Shown here piece by piece: positions 9,331-17,910 of a DNA stretch of 54,943 bases (positions are counted from its first letter, which is position 1; every line of letters starts with the position of its first letter). Source of the DNA: Chitinophagaceae bacterium. GTDB taxonomy: Bacteria; Bacteroidota; Bacteroidia; Chitinophagales; Chitinophagaceae. The DNA lies in NCBI GenBank assembly GCA_903642275.1, contig CAHJWK010000017.1:1-54943 (forward strand), in the 5' to 3' direction. A program made the translations under genes and the position numbers. The notes under the pieces were generated by a model. The model was given only the letters and a program-made list of their open reading frames with translations, did no database searches and had not been told where the DNA came from.

Positions 9331-10491
9331 TTAGTTGATAACTTTTAATACCTGTTCAGATTGTTTGATTGAAGAAGGAGTTGTTGAATTGGCTTCTTTC
9401 AATTCGGCTTTTGGCTTTTTTCTTTTGTAAGTAAACAGGAACCATAATGCGTGATTATGAATAAACAAATTATAAATCATTACAGGCAAAATTGCGCCGG
9501 TTACAATGCAAAAACCTAAAATGATGAAAGGATTATGAATTGCTAAAACATGCGTAAGAAATATTCTTGTAAAAGCAGCAATCATCACATGCATTACATA
9601 TATGTTTATGGAATGATAACCTAATATGCGCAGCCATGAAGCAGCATTCCACACTTGCAGCCTGAATGAAAATACAAGCATGGTAAAGCAACCTGTAAGC
9701 GCAATAATAAGAAACTCGGCACGCATGGTTGCGGTGGTTTGATAATACATGTGATTGCCGAGATAAAACATTTGCGCAGCAACAAAAAAAGGTATAGCAA
9801 TTAAAAGTGTAAGTGGTTTCTTAAAAAAATCCTGTGCCTTATCATGAAAAAATAATTGTGAAATAGTATCGCCGATTGCAAAGAATATATAAAATTCCAT
9901 CCAGTCAGACAGCATGCTTATATTTTGAAGGTAAGGTGATAAGAAATAAAATCCTAAAGCAATCAACAATAAAGCCCACCACTTTTCAATGATGTGCTTT
10001 TTTATCAATACATACACAACAGTTGCATTAAATAATGCGGGCAAATACCAGAACTGGTCAAGGTTGCGTGGCTGATAAAATATGTATGTATAATCAATAA
10101 AGCTGCGGTTAGAATTTGTAAAGCCTGATAAAACAATCTGCAATGTTACTTGTATAATTACCCAAACAAAATATGGATATATCAATGTTTCAAACTTAGA
10201 ACCTATATAACGTTGCACAGACCTTTTCTGCAAGCTTAAACTGGCAAAAATTCCTGAAAGCATAAAGAACAATGGCATTCTAAAACTAAAGAAAATAAGA
10301 TTAGCATTTTCAAGATAAGCAGGCGCTTTAATACCGCTGCTTTGTATGCCAAGCAATGAGTGCCTGTACACCACCAGTATGATTGCAATACCTTTTAAAT
10401 AATCAACCCAATACAGCCGGCTTTTTTTTAGTGCCGGAAGATTAAAGGCTCTTGATATAAAAGATTGTTTTTTAACCGGTAAGTTTTCCAT
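9331..10491 (-). CDS. Membrane acyltransferase (acyltransferase 3 family)
   Basis: This is a polytopic membrane acyltransferase that probably adds acetyl or another acyl group to a sugar of the polymer. The N-terminal region has YWVDYLKGIAIILVVYRHSL, with Asp30 and His44 in the positions typical of the family, and RMPLFFMLSGIF follows around residue 71. About ten hydrophobic segments cover 386 residues. The C-terminal tail is a charged, Lys-rich cytoplasmic stretch. Its start lies inside the end of the preceding acyltransferase gene (20-base overlap), implying translational coupling. It is the last gene of the long minus-strand polysaccharide operon. A weak hairpin (9308-9326) follows. Confidence 0.85.
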   Translation of the reverse strand: MENLPVKKQSFISRAFNLPALKKSRLYWVDYLKGIAIILVVYRHSLLGIQSSGIKAPAYLENANLIFFSFRMPLFFMLSGIFASLSLQKRSVQRYIGSKFETLIYPYFVWVIIQVTLQIVLSGFTNSNRSFIDYTYIFYQPRNLDQFWYLPALFNATVVYVLIKKHIIEKWWALLLIALGFYFLSPYLQNISMLSDWMEFYIFFAIGDTISQLFFHDKAQDFFKKPLTLLIAIPFFVAAQMFYLGNHMYYQTTATMRAEFLIIALTGCFTMLVFSFRLQVWNAASWLRILGYHSINIYVMHVMIAAFTRIFLTHVLAIHNPFIILGFCIVTGAILPVMIYNLFIHNHALWFLFTYKRKKPKAELKEANSTTPSSIKQSEQVLKVIN

Positions 10492-11677
10492 CGGGAATTT
10501 CTTTTAGAACAGGTATTGAATTTTGTATTGGCGGCTCGTAAGGCACTTTATCTTTTGGCTCCAGACTAAGCTTATCTTTTAAGATTAAGAATTTTGACTC
10601 GAACAAACGGAAACTTATTTCTGCAACGATATATACAATCAACACATATAAAGGAAACAAAGCTGTTTTCAACAATAAATTATTTGTATGAAATAAATGA
10701 TGATAGAAATACACTACAATTACCCAGTGAAATACATACATGCCATACGACACACGACCAATTCTTACTACCCAGTTTGTTTCTAGTTTATTGCAAAGCC
10801 ATTTTACAAATGCAGTTTTATTATCGCTTACCAGCAACAATATAAAAGATGCAAACAAACAATTCAGCAAAGTGTAAGGCCACACATGGTCGTATAAATT
10901 TGTTTGCCCATGATGATAACCAAAATCAGTAATGTATGGATTGCCATCTTTTACATAGATATAATTGATTAACCCGGCAACAAAAACGATGATAAGGCTT
11001 GCGAAAAAAATGAGTTGCGGCTTTTTTATTTTCTTATCCAATGCAAGAACAGGTATAATACCACCCATAAAAAATGCATCAAGATGGCTAAATGTATTCC
11101 AGTAAACTGAACTGGCTACAACATTATCAACAATCCCTTTACTTTGATACCATAAACCCAAACCATAACGAATTAATGGGCCGCCAATGATAATTGCAAT
11201 CATCAGGTTTCTTGTAAATTTTGGCTTGCATAAAAGTATAATGAAGGGAAAGAAAATATAAAATTGTTCTTCTACTGAAAGCGACCAAAGGAATGTAAAC
11301 ACAGGCCCGATTATTTCAGGTAAATAGAGGCTGTAATTAAATGTATAAGTGAGCAGGTAAGGCAGGTATTCAGGCACCGTTGCAGGTGAATGAAATATTA
11401 CATACGATAAAACAAGAAAAGCAATATAGCCAAAATACAAAGGAAAAATACGTAAGGCTCTCCTTATCCAGAATTTTTTAAACTTGTATGCAGTTGGTGT
11501 TTGCGCAAATTTTTCGCGCCATAAAATACCGATGATAAGATAACCGGACAGCACAAAGAACAACTGAACACCCATCCAACCAAAGCGTGTGATTTCTGCA
11601 TGAAACGTCATTACCAATACAATAGCAATGGCACGCACACCATCTAAGCTTTTGATATAATTTTTATTGGCATTCAT
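10472..11677 (-). CDS. OafA-like O-acyltransferase (acyltransferase 3 family)
   Basis: This is a membrane O-acyltransferase, likely modifying polysaccharide repeat units or a lipid-linked sugar. IKSLDGVRAIAIVLVMTFHAE (Asp12, His26) and GWMGVQLFFVLSGYLIIG (33-50) are hallmark motifs of the OafA/NodX family, and WSLSVEEQFYIFFP appears further on. It has about ten hydrophobic helices in 401 residues. The gene begins 2 bases after the GT-C gene and overlaps the next acyltransferase gene by 20 bases. Two different acyltransferases in tandem suggest two acylation sites, or sequential action. Confidence 0.88.
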   Translation of the reverse strand: MNANKNYIKSLDGVRAIAIVLVMTFHAEITRFGWMGVQLFFVLSGYLIIGILWREKFAQTPTAYKFKKFWIRRALRIFPLYFGYIAFLVLSYVIFHSPATVPEYLPYLLTYTFNYSLYLPEIIGPVFTFLWSLSVEEQFYIFFPFIILLCKPKFTRNLMIAIIIGGPLIRYGLGLWYQSKGIVDNVVASSVYWNTFSHLDAFFMGGIIPVLALDKKIKKPQLIFFASLIIVFVAGLINYIYVKDGNPYITDFGYHHGQTNLYDHVWPYTLLNCLFASFILLLVSDNKTAFVKWLCNKLETNWVVRIGRVSYGMYVFHWVIVVYFYHHLFHTNNLLLKTALFPLYVLIVYIVAEISFRLFESKFLILKDKLSLEPKDKVPYEPPIQNSIPVLKEIPDGKLTG

Positions 11678-11679
11678 TA

Positions 11680-13293
11680 TCAGTAATAATCAAATTTTAC
11701 ATCTGCCGGCAACTGTTTCTGATAGTTAATAAGATTTGTTTTTAATTTTGCTGTATACCGGGCTTTCAATGCGTAAAAACTCACAATGCTATCTCCGCAG
11801 ATAACATTATTATTTATTTTCCATGTTGCAATTTTTTGCCAGTTACTCAATAGCGCTTTATTAAACCAGCTATCATACACCACCGCAACCTTTACATTTT
11901 TTTTATTAGCCAGGTTATTTAAAAACGCCGGGGTGCTATAATTATTTCTTTTGCTGCGCGCAACATCAATATCAGCCAAACCCCACATATCAAAAACACC
12001 GCCTTGTTTAAAATAAGCGACGGCGCCAATATCATTTAAAGCCACTGCGTCTTTATTATAATATTGTTTAATGAAGTTGCCCATCTGGTATTGCTGTTCA
12101 TAAATATTAATGCATGCCTGCTTTGCTTTTGTAAATGCAGCAGCGCTTCTTAGTATTAATGGAAATAATAAAATCAATGTAACAAAAATCACAGCAGGGA
12201 AAACAATTTTATTTGTCGATGAAAAAAACAATCTGCCGTATTTATAAACAATTAATGAAACAATTACTGTTGAAGATAAAACCAGGTATGCTTCATAACG
12301 ATAAAACCAACCTGTTGCAGCAAACGTGAGCTGCAGCAATACGCAAACTGTAAGAATTAAAATTACTTGTGTATAACCACTTTTATCACCTAAAAATTTT
12401 CTAAATAACAAATAAGTAAGCGGCAGAATTAACAGCAAACGCTGTGTTGCCAAAGATGTAATTCCGTTTTTTGCAAGTGTTAATTTATCAACCAGGATAT
12501 TATTTATTGAACTTATAAAACCACCTGAAGAAACTTCAACAGGCGTTGCTTTTAATAAAACTGAATTAGGAAAAAAATAGCTGCCTTTTGAAACTGAATA
12601 AAAACCAAAAATTATAATTGGTAAAACGGATATAAATCCCAATGCAAATACAGAGACGATTTTTTTATTAAACAGTAATATGCAACAAACAATGGCTACA
12701 AGAAATAAACCTTCATATCGTATCGCACAACATAAAAACCCGGTTATATAAAGACCAAGAGGCAGCTTGTGTGAAGCATCACTTATTGCCGCATTGTACC
12801 AATCATAAAAAATAAAAATAAACAGGAAAGAAAACAGGCACTGTAATGTATGCTCCATTCCGCTAATGATTTGCGCAGGCAATGGTGTAAAAAAAATCAC
12901 TAGTAATATAATAATAAACTGCCAGGTGTAAACAACCTTTTCCTTTTGCAATCTTCTTTGAATAACGATAATTAATATAATGCCTGTAATGATGTTTATA
13001 ACAAAAGGCATTAAAACATTTATTGAAAACAGCTTAAACAAAACAGCTAATAAAATACTATATAAAATAGATGAGGATGCAGCAGAAAATTGTTGTGGGT
13101 TAATTCCCCACGTACCAGTTTGTGCAAGATTTTTTGCAATTGACATGTGTATGTACGTATCATCTAAAGGATAACTTAGCACACCATGTGTGAACTGCAT
13201 CAAACTATGTTCAGTAAAAAAAACCGGAACAAACAATGCACTTAATGCAAGAATAACAACAAGAAAGCCTTTCAGCTTAAAATTGTTTTGCAT
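11680..13293 (-). CDS. GT-C family membrane glycosyltransferase
   Basis: This is a predicted polytopic glycosyltransferase using a lipid-phosphate-linked sugar at the outer face of the inner membrane. After the first helix the sequence reads SYPLDDTYIHMSIAKNL, with an acidic pair at residues 44-45 in the first external loop as in GT-C enzymes. GINPQQFSAASSSILYSI follows, resembling the GExxxGxTS region of AftB-like enzymes but more diverged. About 10-11 helices are followed by a C-terminal soluble part from about residue 390, with NDIGAVAYFKQGGVFDMWGL, a segment also common in such enzymes. It lies 8 bases after the TolC-like gene and 2 bases before the acyltransferase gene. Substrate is unknown; the lipid-linked furanose made by the 48-51 kb operon is a candidate. 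Confidence 0.72.
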   Translation of the reverse strand: MQNNFKLKGFLVVILALSALFVPVFFTEHSLMQFTHGVLSYPLDDTYIHMSIAKNLAQTGTWGINPQQFSAASSSILYSILLAVLFKLFSINVLMPFVINIITGIILIIVIQRRLQKEKVVYTWQFIIILLVIFFTPLPAQIISGMEHTLQCLFSFLFIFIFYDWYNAAISDASHKLPLGLYITGFLCCAIRYEGLFLVAIVCCILLFNKKIVSVFALGFISVLPIIIFGFYSVSKGSYFFPNSVLLKATPVEVSSGGFISSINNILVDKLTLAKNGITSLATQRLLLILPLTYLLFRKFLGDKSGYTQVILILTVCVLLQLTFAATGWFYRYEAYLVLSSTVIVSLIVYKYGRLFFSSTNKIVFPAVIFVTLILLFPLILRSAAAFTKAKQACINIYEQQYQMGNFIKQYYNKDAVALNDIGAVAYFKQGGVFDMWGLADIDVARSKRNNYSTPAFLNNLANKKNVKVAVVYDSWFNKALLSNWQKIATWKINNNVICGDSIVSFYALKARYTAKLKTNLINYQKQLPADVKFDYY

Positions 13294-13301
13294 GTAAAAT
13301 A

Positions 13302-14090
13302 TTATTTAAAAATATCTTCCATGTGCCTGCCTATTAGCCTCTCAATCTCAACCTTTATAAGGTCTTGCTGTAACTGCAGGTTTATTGTTTTAACAACATC
13401 ATCATTGTATTTTGCCGATGCATCATTATAGGCTTCAAGTGTTACAGTTCCATCACTAAACTTTTGCTGTACAGCCAAAAAGTTAGTCTGTGCATCATCA
13501 TTAATCTGGCTTTGAATTGACAATAGTTTTCCGTACGCTTTATATTGCGTATAATCACTTAATATGTTTGCTTTGATTGTTTGCCGCAAATCAAGTTCCT
13601 GGTCTTTTACAATTTTCGCATTTTCGCGTGTAATTTTTATGTCACTGTTATTTGAAAAAATCAGGCCCAACGGAACAGTTACTCCAAAAAAATACTTCGG
13701 ATATACATAAGCAGTTTGTGTATTGGTTTTGCCGGCAAAGGTTTGATCATTATAATTAAGTGATAAACTTAATAAGTTGAGCCATGCTTTTCTTTGCTTT
13801 TCTAATTGAAGGTTTGTAATATTTCTTTGTGATGCAGCTTCATCAAGCTTTGGTTGTTGTAAAGCCAATTCTACCAGCCGGTTTTCTGTAATTGAATCGG
13901 TTGCCCTTTCATTCTTTGTGTAATTCTCAGGCAGGTATTGCTGATTATTGTTTGATTTAAACTGAATTGTATCTGTCTTTAAATTATCAGGCAATGTATC
14001 TGTTCGTGTAGTTTGTGCATGCAGCTTAAAAGTAAATGCAAGCAATATCAATATCAAAAATTTCCCATCAGTGCGTTTTAGTTTTTTCAT
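13302..14090 (-). CDS. Half-size TolC-like outer membrane efflux protein
   Basis: The frame is open from an ATG at 14132, but the start at 14090 (Met15) is preferred. From there the protein begins MKKLKRTDGKFLILILLAFTFKLHAQ, a proper signal peptide, and it then leaves 28 bases after the polymerase gene instead of overlapping it. The mature part has TolC/OEP helices: ENRLVELALQQPKLDEA, long coiled-coil stretches, and beta-like YFFGVTVPLGLIF. At about 262 residues it holds roughly one OEP repeat, while TolC-type proteins have two and about 430-490 residues. It may work as an outer-membrane partner for the Wzc-like protein or be a shortened variant. No Wza gene is seen in the window. Confidence 0.65.
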   Translation of the reverse strand: MKKLKRTDGKFLILILLAFTFKLHAQTTRTDTLPDNLKTDTIQFKSNNNQQYLPENYTKNERATDSITENRLVELALQQPKLDEAASQRNITNLQLEKQRKAWLNLLSLSLNYNDQTFAGKTNTQTAYVYPKYFFGVTVPLGLIFSNNSDIKITRENAKIVKDQELDLRQTIKANILSDYTQYKAYGKLLSIQSQINDDAQTNFLAVQQKFSDGTVTLEAYNDASAKYNDDVVKTINLQLQQDLIKVEIERLIGRHMEDIFK

Positions 14091-14118
14091 GTTTTTATAA
14101 TAAGGATAAATAAATAAT

Positions 14119-15612
14119 TTAATAGTTTTCATGCGGATTTATCCTTTGCTCTTTATCAAAATATCTCAATCTAAGTGTTAGTGCAATTAATGGATAATAA
14201 ACAACGGTATCTGTAATCTGACCAATTGCATCCTGAGCAAAATAAGCTATATAAAATGAAAAGATGCTTCCGGCGCAGGCGGCATAAAGAACTTTAGTAT
14301 TGTCGTTATTTGTTTCAAAATATCCTCTTATCATGTTTTTCATAACTGTAAAATACAGAACACAAATTATGATGAGACCAATCCACCCGGTTTCCAAAGC
14401 AATTTTTAAATAACCGCTATCCGGCGGAAAACCTGCGAGGTAACTTGAAGGATTATACAACGTTCCCAAAGCGCCTGTGGTACATAAACCACCACCAATG
14501 GGATGCGTATAAATATATGGCTGAATAAACGCACGGTTTGTTTCTCTCACTTTATATGATTCATCATCTGAACCCTGGAAAGTAGTTCTGAAACGGTTGA
14601 TAGTTGAATTACCATAAATAGGCGCATACATAATAAATATATAAGCAAGCACTAAAACAACCGCAAAAATTTTTGTTGTTTTTTTGTTGAGTGTAAGTAA
14701 TATAAACATCACAAAACCGGCAGCAGCCATAGCATTTGCTGTTCTTGTACCTGAGTAAGCCATGCCTAAAAACATAAAAATCAGGCCTCCTATTAATACA
14801 GCTTTGGTTCTTTTATTTTTTTCGTGTATTGCAATTATTGAAAATAAAATACCACATGATGCCATGATAATGCCAAACGCTGTAGGATCAGACATGGTAG
14901 AAAATTTCCTGAAATCACCATCAATAAAAATTAATCCGAAACGTATTTCATCAGCCATAACCCATTCCCTCTCTTTATCAAATAACCCATGCCATTGTTG
15001 TATGCACGCATAAATTGCGCAAATGGCACAAAGAATAAATAATGTTGTAAGAAATCTTTTGATGGCTGGTTTATTATCCAGCACTTTATAGGCGATGAAC
15101 AGCAAAAATAATGTATCAAGATATTTTCTAAAGGTTTGATACCAGCCTGAAAATGAATGGCCGTATGGATTAAACATTTCAATAATCAGGTAAAACAAAA
15201 TCACCAAAACAGCAATTACTACTGGTGTATGTATGAACTGATTTAGTGTAGTTTTTAAATTAACGCGCCTGACAAATAAACTAAAAAGTGTTGCCACAAT
15301 CAGTACATCTGATATAACACCGGTTGGTAAATCAGCATAAAAAAATCTCATAAATGCAGCTGCAAAAAATGAGTAAATCATGTTGACATATAAACCGGCT
15401 TCTGTATTTACAAAACATAAAATTAGAATGGAAACGCCTATTAAACCGCCTGCCAAACCTATACCCATTATTGTTTGTTGCGCAAAGAGGTAACCAAACA
15501 ATATTGCCGCAAGCGGGAATAAAATATAACCCACCCAATTGTTTAGTTTCTGGTCAATAAAATTTGTGTACCAAAACTTTTCTATGCCTGATATAACAGC
15601 ACTGCGGGGCAT
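14119..15612 (-). CDS. O-antigen ligase/polymerase-like protein (Wzy/WaaL type)
   Basis: This is a polytopic inner-membrane protein of 497 residues with about 12 helices. It has the large loop and C-terminal motif of the Wzy_C/O-antigen ligase family: HPIGGGLCTTGALG, then PPDSGYLKIALETGWIGLIIICVLYF. Such proteins polymerise undecaprenyl-linked repeat units or ligate the chain to an acceptor. Its place between the Wzc-like kinase/small peptide and the TolC-like gene supports a polymerase role in the Wzx/Wzy route, for which flippases are encoded at 35.6-38.4 kb. The ATG (15610-15612) directly abuts the TAA of the small peptide gene (15613-15615). Confidence 0.85.
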   Translation of the reverse strand: MPRSAVISGIEKFWYTNFIDQKLNNWVGYILFPLAAILFGYLFAQQTIMGIGLAGGLIGVSILILCFVNTEAGLYVNMIYSFFAAAFMRFFYADLPTGVISDVLIVATLFSLFVRRVNLKTTLNQFIHTPVVIAVLVILFYLIIEMFNPYGHSFSGWYQTFRKYLDTLFLLFIAYKVLDNKPAIKRFLTTLFILCAICAIYACIQQWHGLFDKEREWVMADEIRFGLIFIDGDFRKFSTMSDPTAFGIIMASCGILFSIIAIHEKNKRTKAVLIGGLIFMFLGMAYSGTRTANAMAAAGFVMFILLTLNKKTTKIFAVVLVLAYIFIMYAPIYGNSTINRFRTTFQGSDDESYKVRETNRAFIQPYIYTHPIGGGLCTTGALGTLYNPSSYLAGFPPDSGYLKIALETGWIGLIIICVLYFTVMKNMIRGYFETNNDNTKVLYAACAGSIFSFYIAYFAQDAIGQITDTVVYYPLIALTLRLRYFDKEQRINPHENY

Positions 15613-15720
15613 TTAGAAAAAAAGGATTTTTAAAAATATGCAAAACAGTATTGCTGCAACTGCAAGTGTTACAAGTTTTTCATGTAATGAAATTTTCTTC
15701 CCTGATTTTAAATTATACAT
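15613..15720 (-). CDS. 35-residue single-pass membrane peptide
   Basis: An ATG at 15718-15720 overlaps the end of the Wzc-like gene (ATGTATAA, 8 bases shared), and the frame ends in TAA directly before the ATG of the Wzy-like gene. The peptide starts MYNLKSGKKISLHEKLVTLA and ends with a hydrophobic helix VAAILFCIFLKILFF. The head is basic and the C-terminal half is one membrane helix. The exact packing (8-base overlap upstream, zero gap downstream) argues for a translated gene and not a chance frame. Function is unknown. By position it could help the co-polymerase contact the polymerase. Confidence 0.6.
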   Translation of the reverse strand: MYNLKSGKKISLHEKLVTLAVAAILFCIFLKILFF

Positions 15721-17890
15721 CATTTAAATTTTCTAACTCAACCATATTTAACACAGAACCGGTAAACTTACCGTTAAGGCCTTTAAAAAAATTAATTGAT
15801 TCTTTATCTATCTGTTTAATAATATGCCTTGCAGAGAATATTGCTACCACGCCATCAACGTATTGTGTTAACTCCCGGCTGTCTGAAAAATCGTTTAGCG
15901 GCGGCCCTTCTAAAAAAACATAATCATACACTTCTGTAAGTTTTTGCAAATGCATTAGTAAATGTTTTGTAGGCAAAATTTCAGAAGGTGTATAATCGCC
16001 GCCGCCACAACCAATAACAAATACACCCTGGTGTACACCAACGGCAGCATTTTTAACATCCTGCAAAAGCAGCTCACTTTTATCCTGAGCTACAATTTGT
16101 TCCAATACCGGTGTTCCATGTAGCTGAACGGTAAGATCATTGTTACAGAAATTAGTATCAACAATTAAAATTTTCTTTTTACTTAAACTAAAACTGTAAG
16201 ACAAAGCCTGTATCAATGTTGTTTTGCCCTGGCCTTTTTTAGTGCTCGTAAAAAGAAAAACCTTTTTACCACTGTACTCAATCTCATAACGCAGCTTGCG
16301 TAAAGATTCCCTGAACACGTTATTCCTGTTTTTCTCTTCATGATTTTCAGGTGCTGAAGTATTTGCTATAACATCTGTAAGCATTTTGTTTTTAAGGTTC
16401 ATAAAATTCACCATGCTCAACAACTTCAGGTTAACTACCCGTGAAAATATAAATGGTGTTTTAATAGATGAATCGAGGTAAGTAAGAAAAATAATTACCA
16501 GCACAGAAACAACAAATACAGCACCGCCTGCCATACCAACAACAATAAATCTTTTTGATGGCAGTGGTTCAATAGCAGGCTGACCAACTAATATCTGATG
16601 AAAGTTATTGATTGACGCGTTATTAATATCCATTGCCGTAGAATATTTTTCCTGTGCATTGGCATATTCTTTTTCAGCAATGTCTGCATCTTTTGATGCT
16701 ATTTGTGCATTGGCACTTTTGTTAGATTGGGATTGCATTTCTCCCTGCAATGTGGTTATTTGTGTTTGCAAATAATTTATCTGAACATTGGAAGCCTGTA
16801 TTTCTATTTCATCATTATTTTTCTTTGCAAGCAATGCGCTCAAATCAATTGTAGAATTCTTACTCCTGTTTACACTTAATAATTTTGTCTGATATTGATC
16901 TCTTAGTTTATTATATTGATTCAAAGCATTTTGATCTGCATTGCCACTTTGTATATATTGACTGTACGCAATGTTCATCTGATTTCTTATGGCTACCAGG
17001 TCTGCATTACTATTTGATTGATCTGTAGTACCTACAGCTGCAAGCTGACCGTTTACCTGTTGCAATTCAAGTGTAGCCCTTGTATTTTTAGCTCTCTCAT
17101 CAGACAACTGAGCCTGCAGAGTTGCAACCTGATCATATATAGTGCTGCTTTGCACATCATTTGATAAACCGCCGGTAGATTTTACAACAGCATTTTTTTG
17201 TTCACGGTCTTCCTTCTTTCGTTCAAGCATATTCTGAAGCGTATCTATTGACACTTCATTTCTTTCTGTACGAATAAATTTGTAATAACGTACAAAATCC
17301 TGGAAAACCGTATTTACCATAAATGCAGAAAGCTCCGGATTCTCAGAAGAAAAATTAATCTGGATATAATCAGTTCGTTCTACCCTGTATATATTCAGGT
17401 TTTGCATGATTGAATTATAATCATATTTATACAGCTTTATAAACTCAAGCAATTTTTTTTCGTTTGGTTTATAAGATGTAAGAATACTCATAGAATCAAG
17501 CTTATGCCGTAACAGCGTTTTAGCTTCTTCTTTATTTATTTCCCAATAAACCGGTGATTGTTTCTGATCATTTGTAAGCGTTCGAAAAGGCTGCTCCGGA
17601 TTTTCTAAATCATGCAGCATTGTGCTATAAGATAAAAGGCTGATAACTGTTGGAGATGTAAACGTAACAACTACATTGTTGAACTTGGTATCCGTTTCAT
17701 AAAAATTACTTTCCTGGTTCAGCTTAACAATATCATTAGTTGTAAACCCGGTTGATACCTGTGATATTGAAAGATATTCCTTTTTCTCGTTTCTTGTTAG
17801 GAACCAGGCAATAGCGGCAGCGATTATTGTTGAGCCAATTATTATCCACTTTCGTTTTGATAAGACCCTCAACAGGTATACAAAGTCCAT
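15713..17890 (-). CDS. Wzc-like polysaccharide co-polymerase with C-terminal BY-kinase domain
   Basis: This inner-membrane protein controls chain length and couples polymerisation to export. A Wzz domain begins at MDFVYLLRVLSKRKWIIIG with helix 1 at 14-30. A long periplasmic coiled coil (about 210-430) leads to helix 2 at about 448-471. The cytoplasmic ATPase domain has Walker A STKKGQGKTT (549-558), Walker A' ILIVDTN (574-580) and a Walker B-like YVFLEGPP (657-664). In that last motif Glu661 stands where most family members have Asp (DTPP). The C-terminus (FTGSVLNMVELENLNDV) has no tyrosine cluster, so classical autophosphorylation on a Tyr tail is not expected. It follows the giant secreted protein gene by 20 bases and overlaps the small peptide gene. 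Confidence 0.87.
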   Translation of the reverse strand: MDFVYLLRVLSKRKWIIIGSTIIAAAIAWFLTRNEKKEYLSISQVSTGFTTNDIVKLNQESNFYETDTKFNNVVVTFTSPTVISLLSYSTMLHDLENPEQPFRTLTNDQKQSPVYWEINKEEAKTLLRHKLDSMSILTSYKPNEKKLLEFIKLYKYDYNSIMQNLNIYRVERTDYIQINFSSENPELSAFMVNTVFQDFVRYYKFIRTERNEVSIDTLQNMLERKKEDREQKNAVVKSTGGLSNDVQSSTIYDQVATLQAQLSDERAKNTRATLELQQVNGQLAAVGTTDQSNSNADLVAIRNQMNIAYSQYIQSGNADQNALNQYNKLRDQYQTKLLSVNRSKNSTIDLSALLAKKNNDEIEIQASNVQINYLQTQITTLQGEMQSQSNKSANAQIASKDADIAEKEYANAQEKYSTAMDINNASINNFHQILVGQPAIEPLPSKRFIVVGMAGGAVFVVSVLVIIFLTYLDSSIKTPFIFSRVVNLKLLSMVNFMNLKNKMLTDVIANTSAPENHEEKNRNNVFRESLRKLRYEIEYSGKKVFLFTSTKKGQGKTTLIQALSYSFSLSKKKILIVDTNFCNNDLTVQLHGTPVLEQIVAQDKSELLLQDVKNAAVGVHQGVFVIGCGGGDYTPSEILPTKHLLMHLQKLTEVYDYVFLEGPPLNDFSDSRELTQYVDGVVAIFSARHIIKQIDKESINFFKGLNGKFTGSVLNMVELENLNDV

Positions 17891-17910
17891 AATTAGTTTT
17901 AAATAAGATA

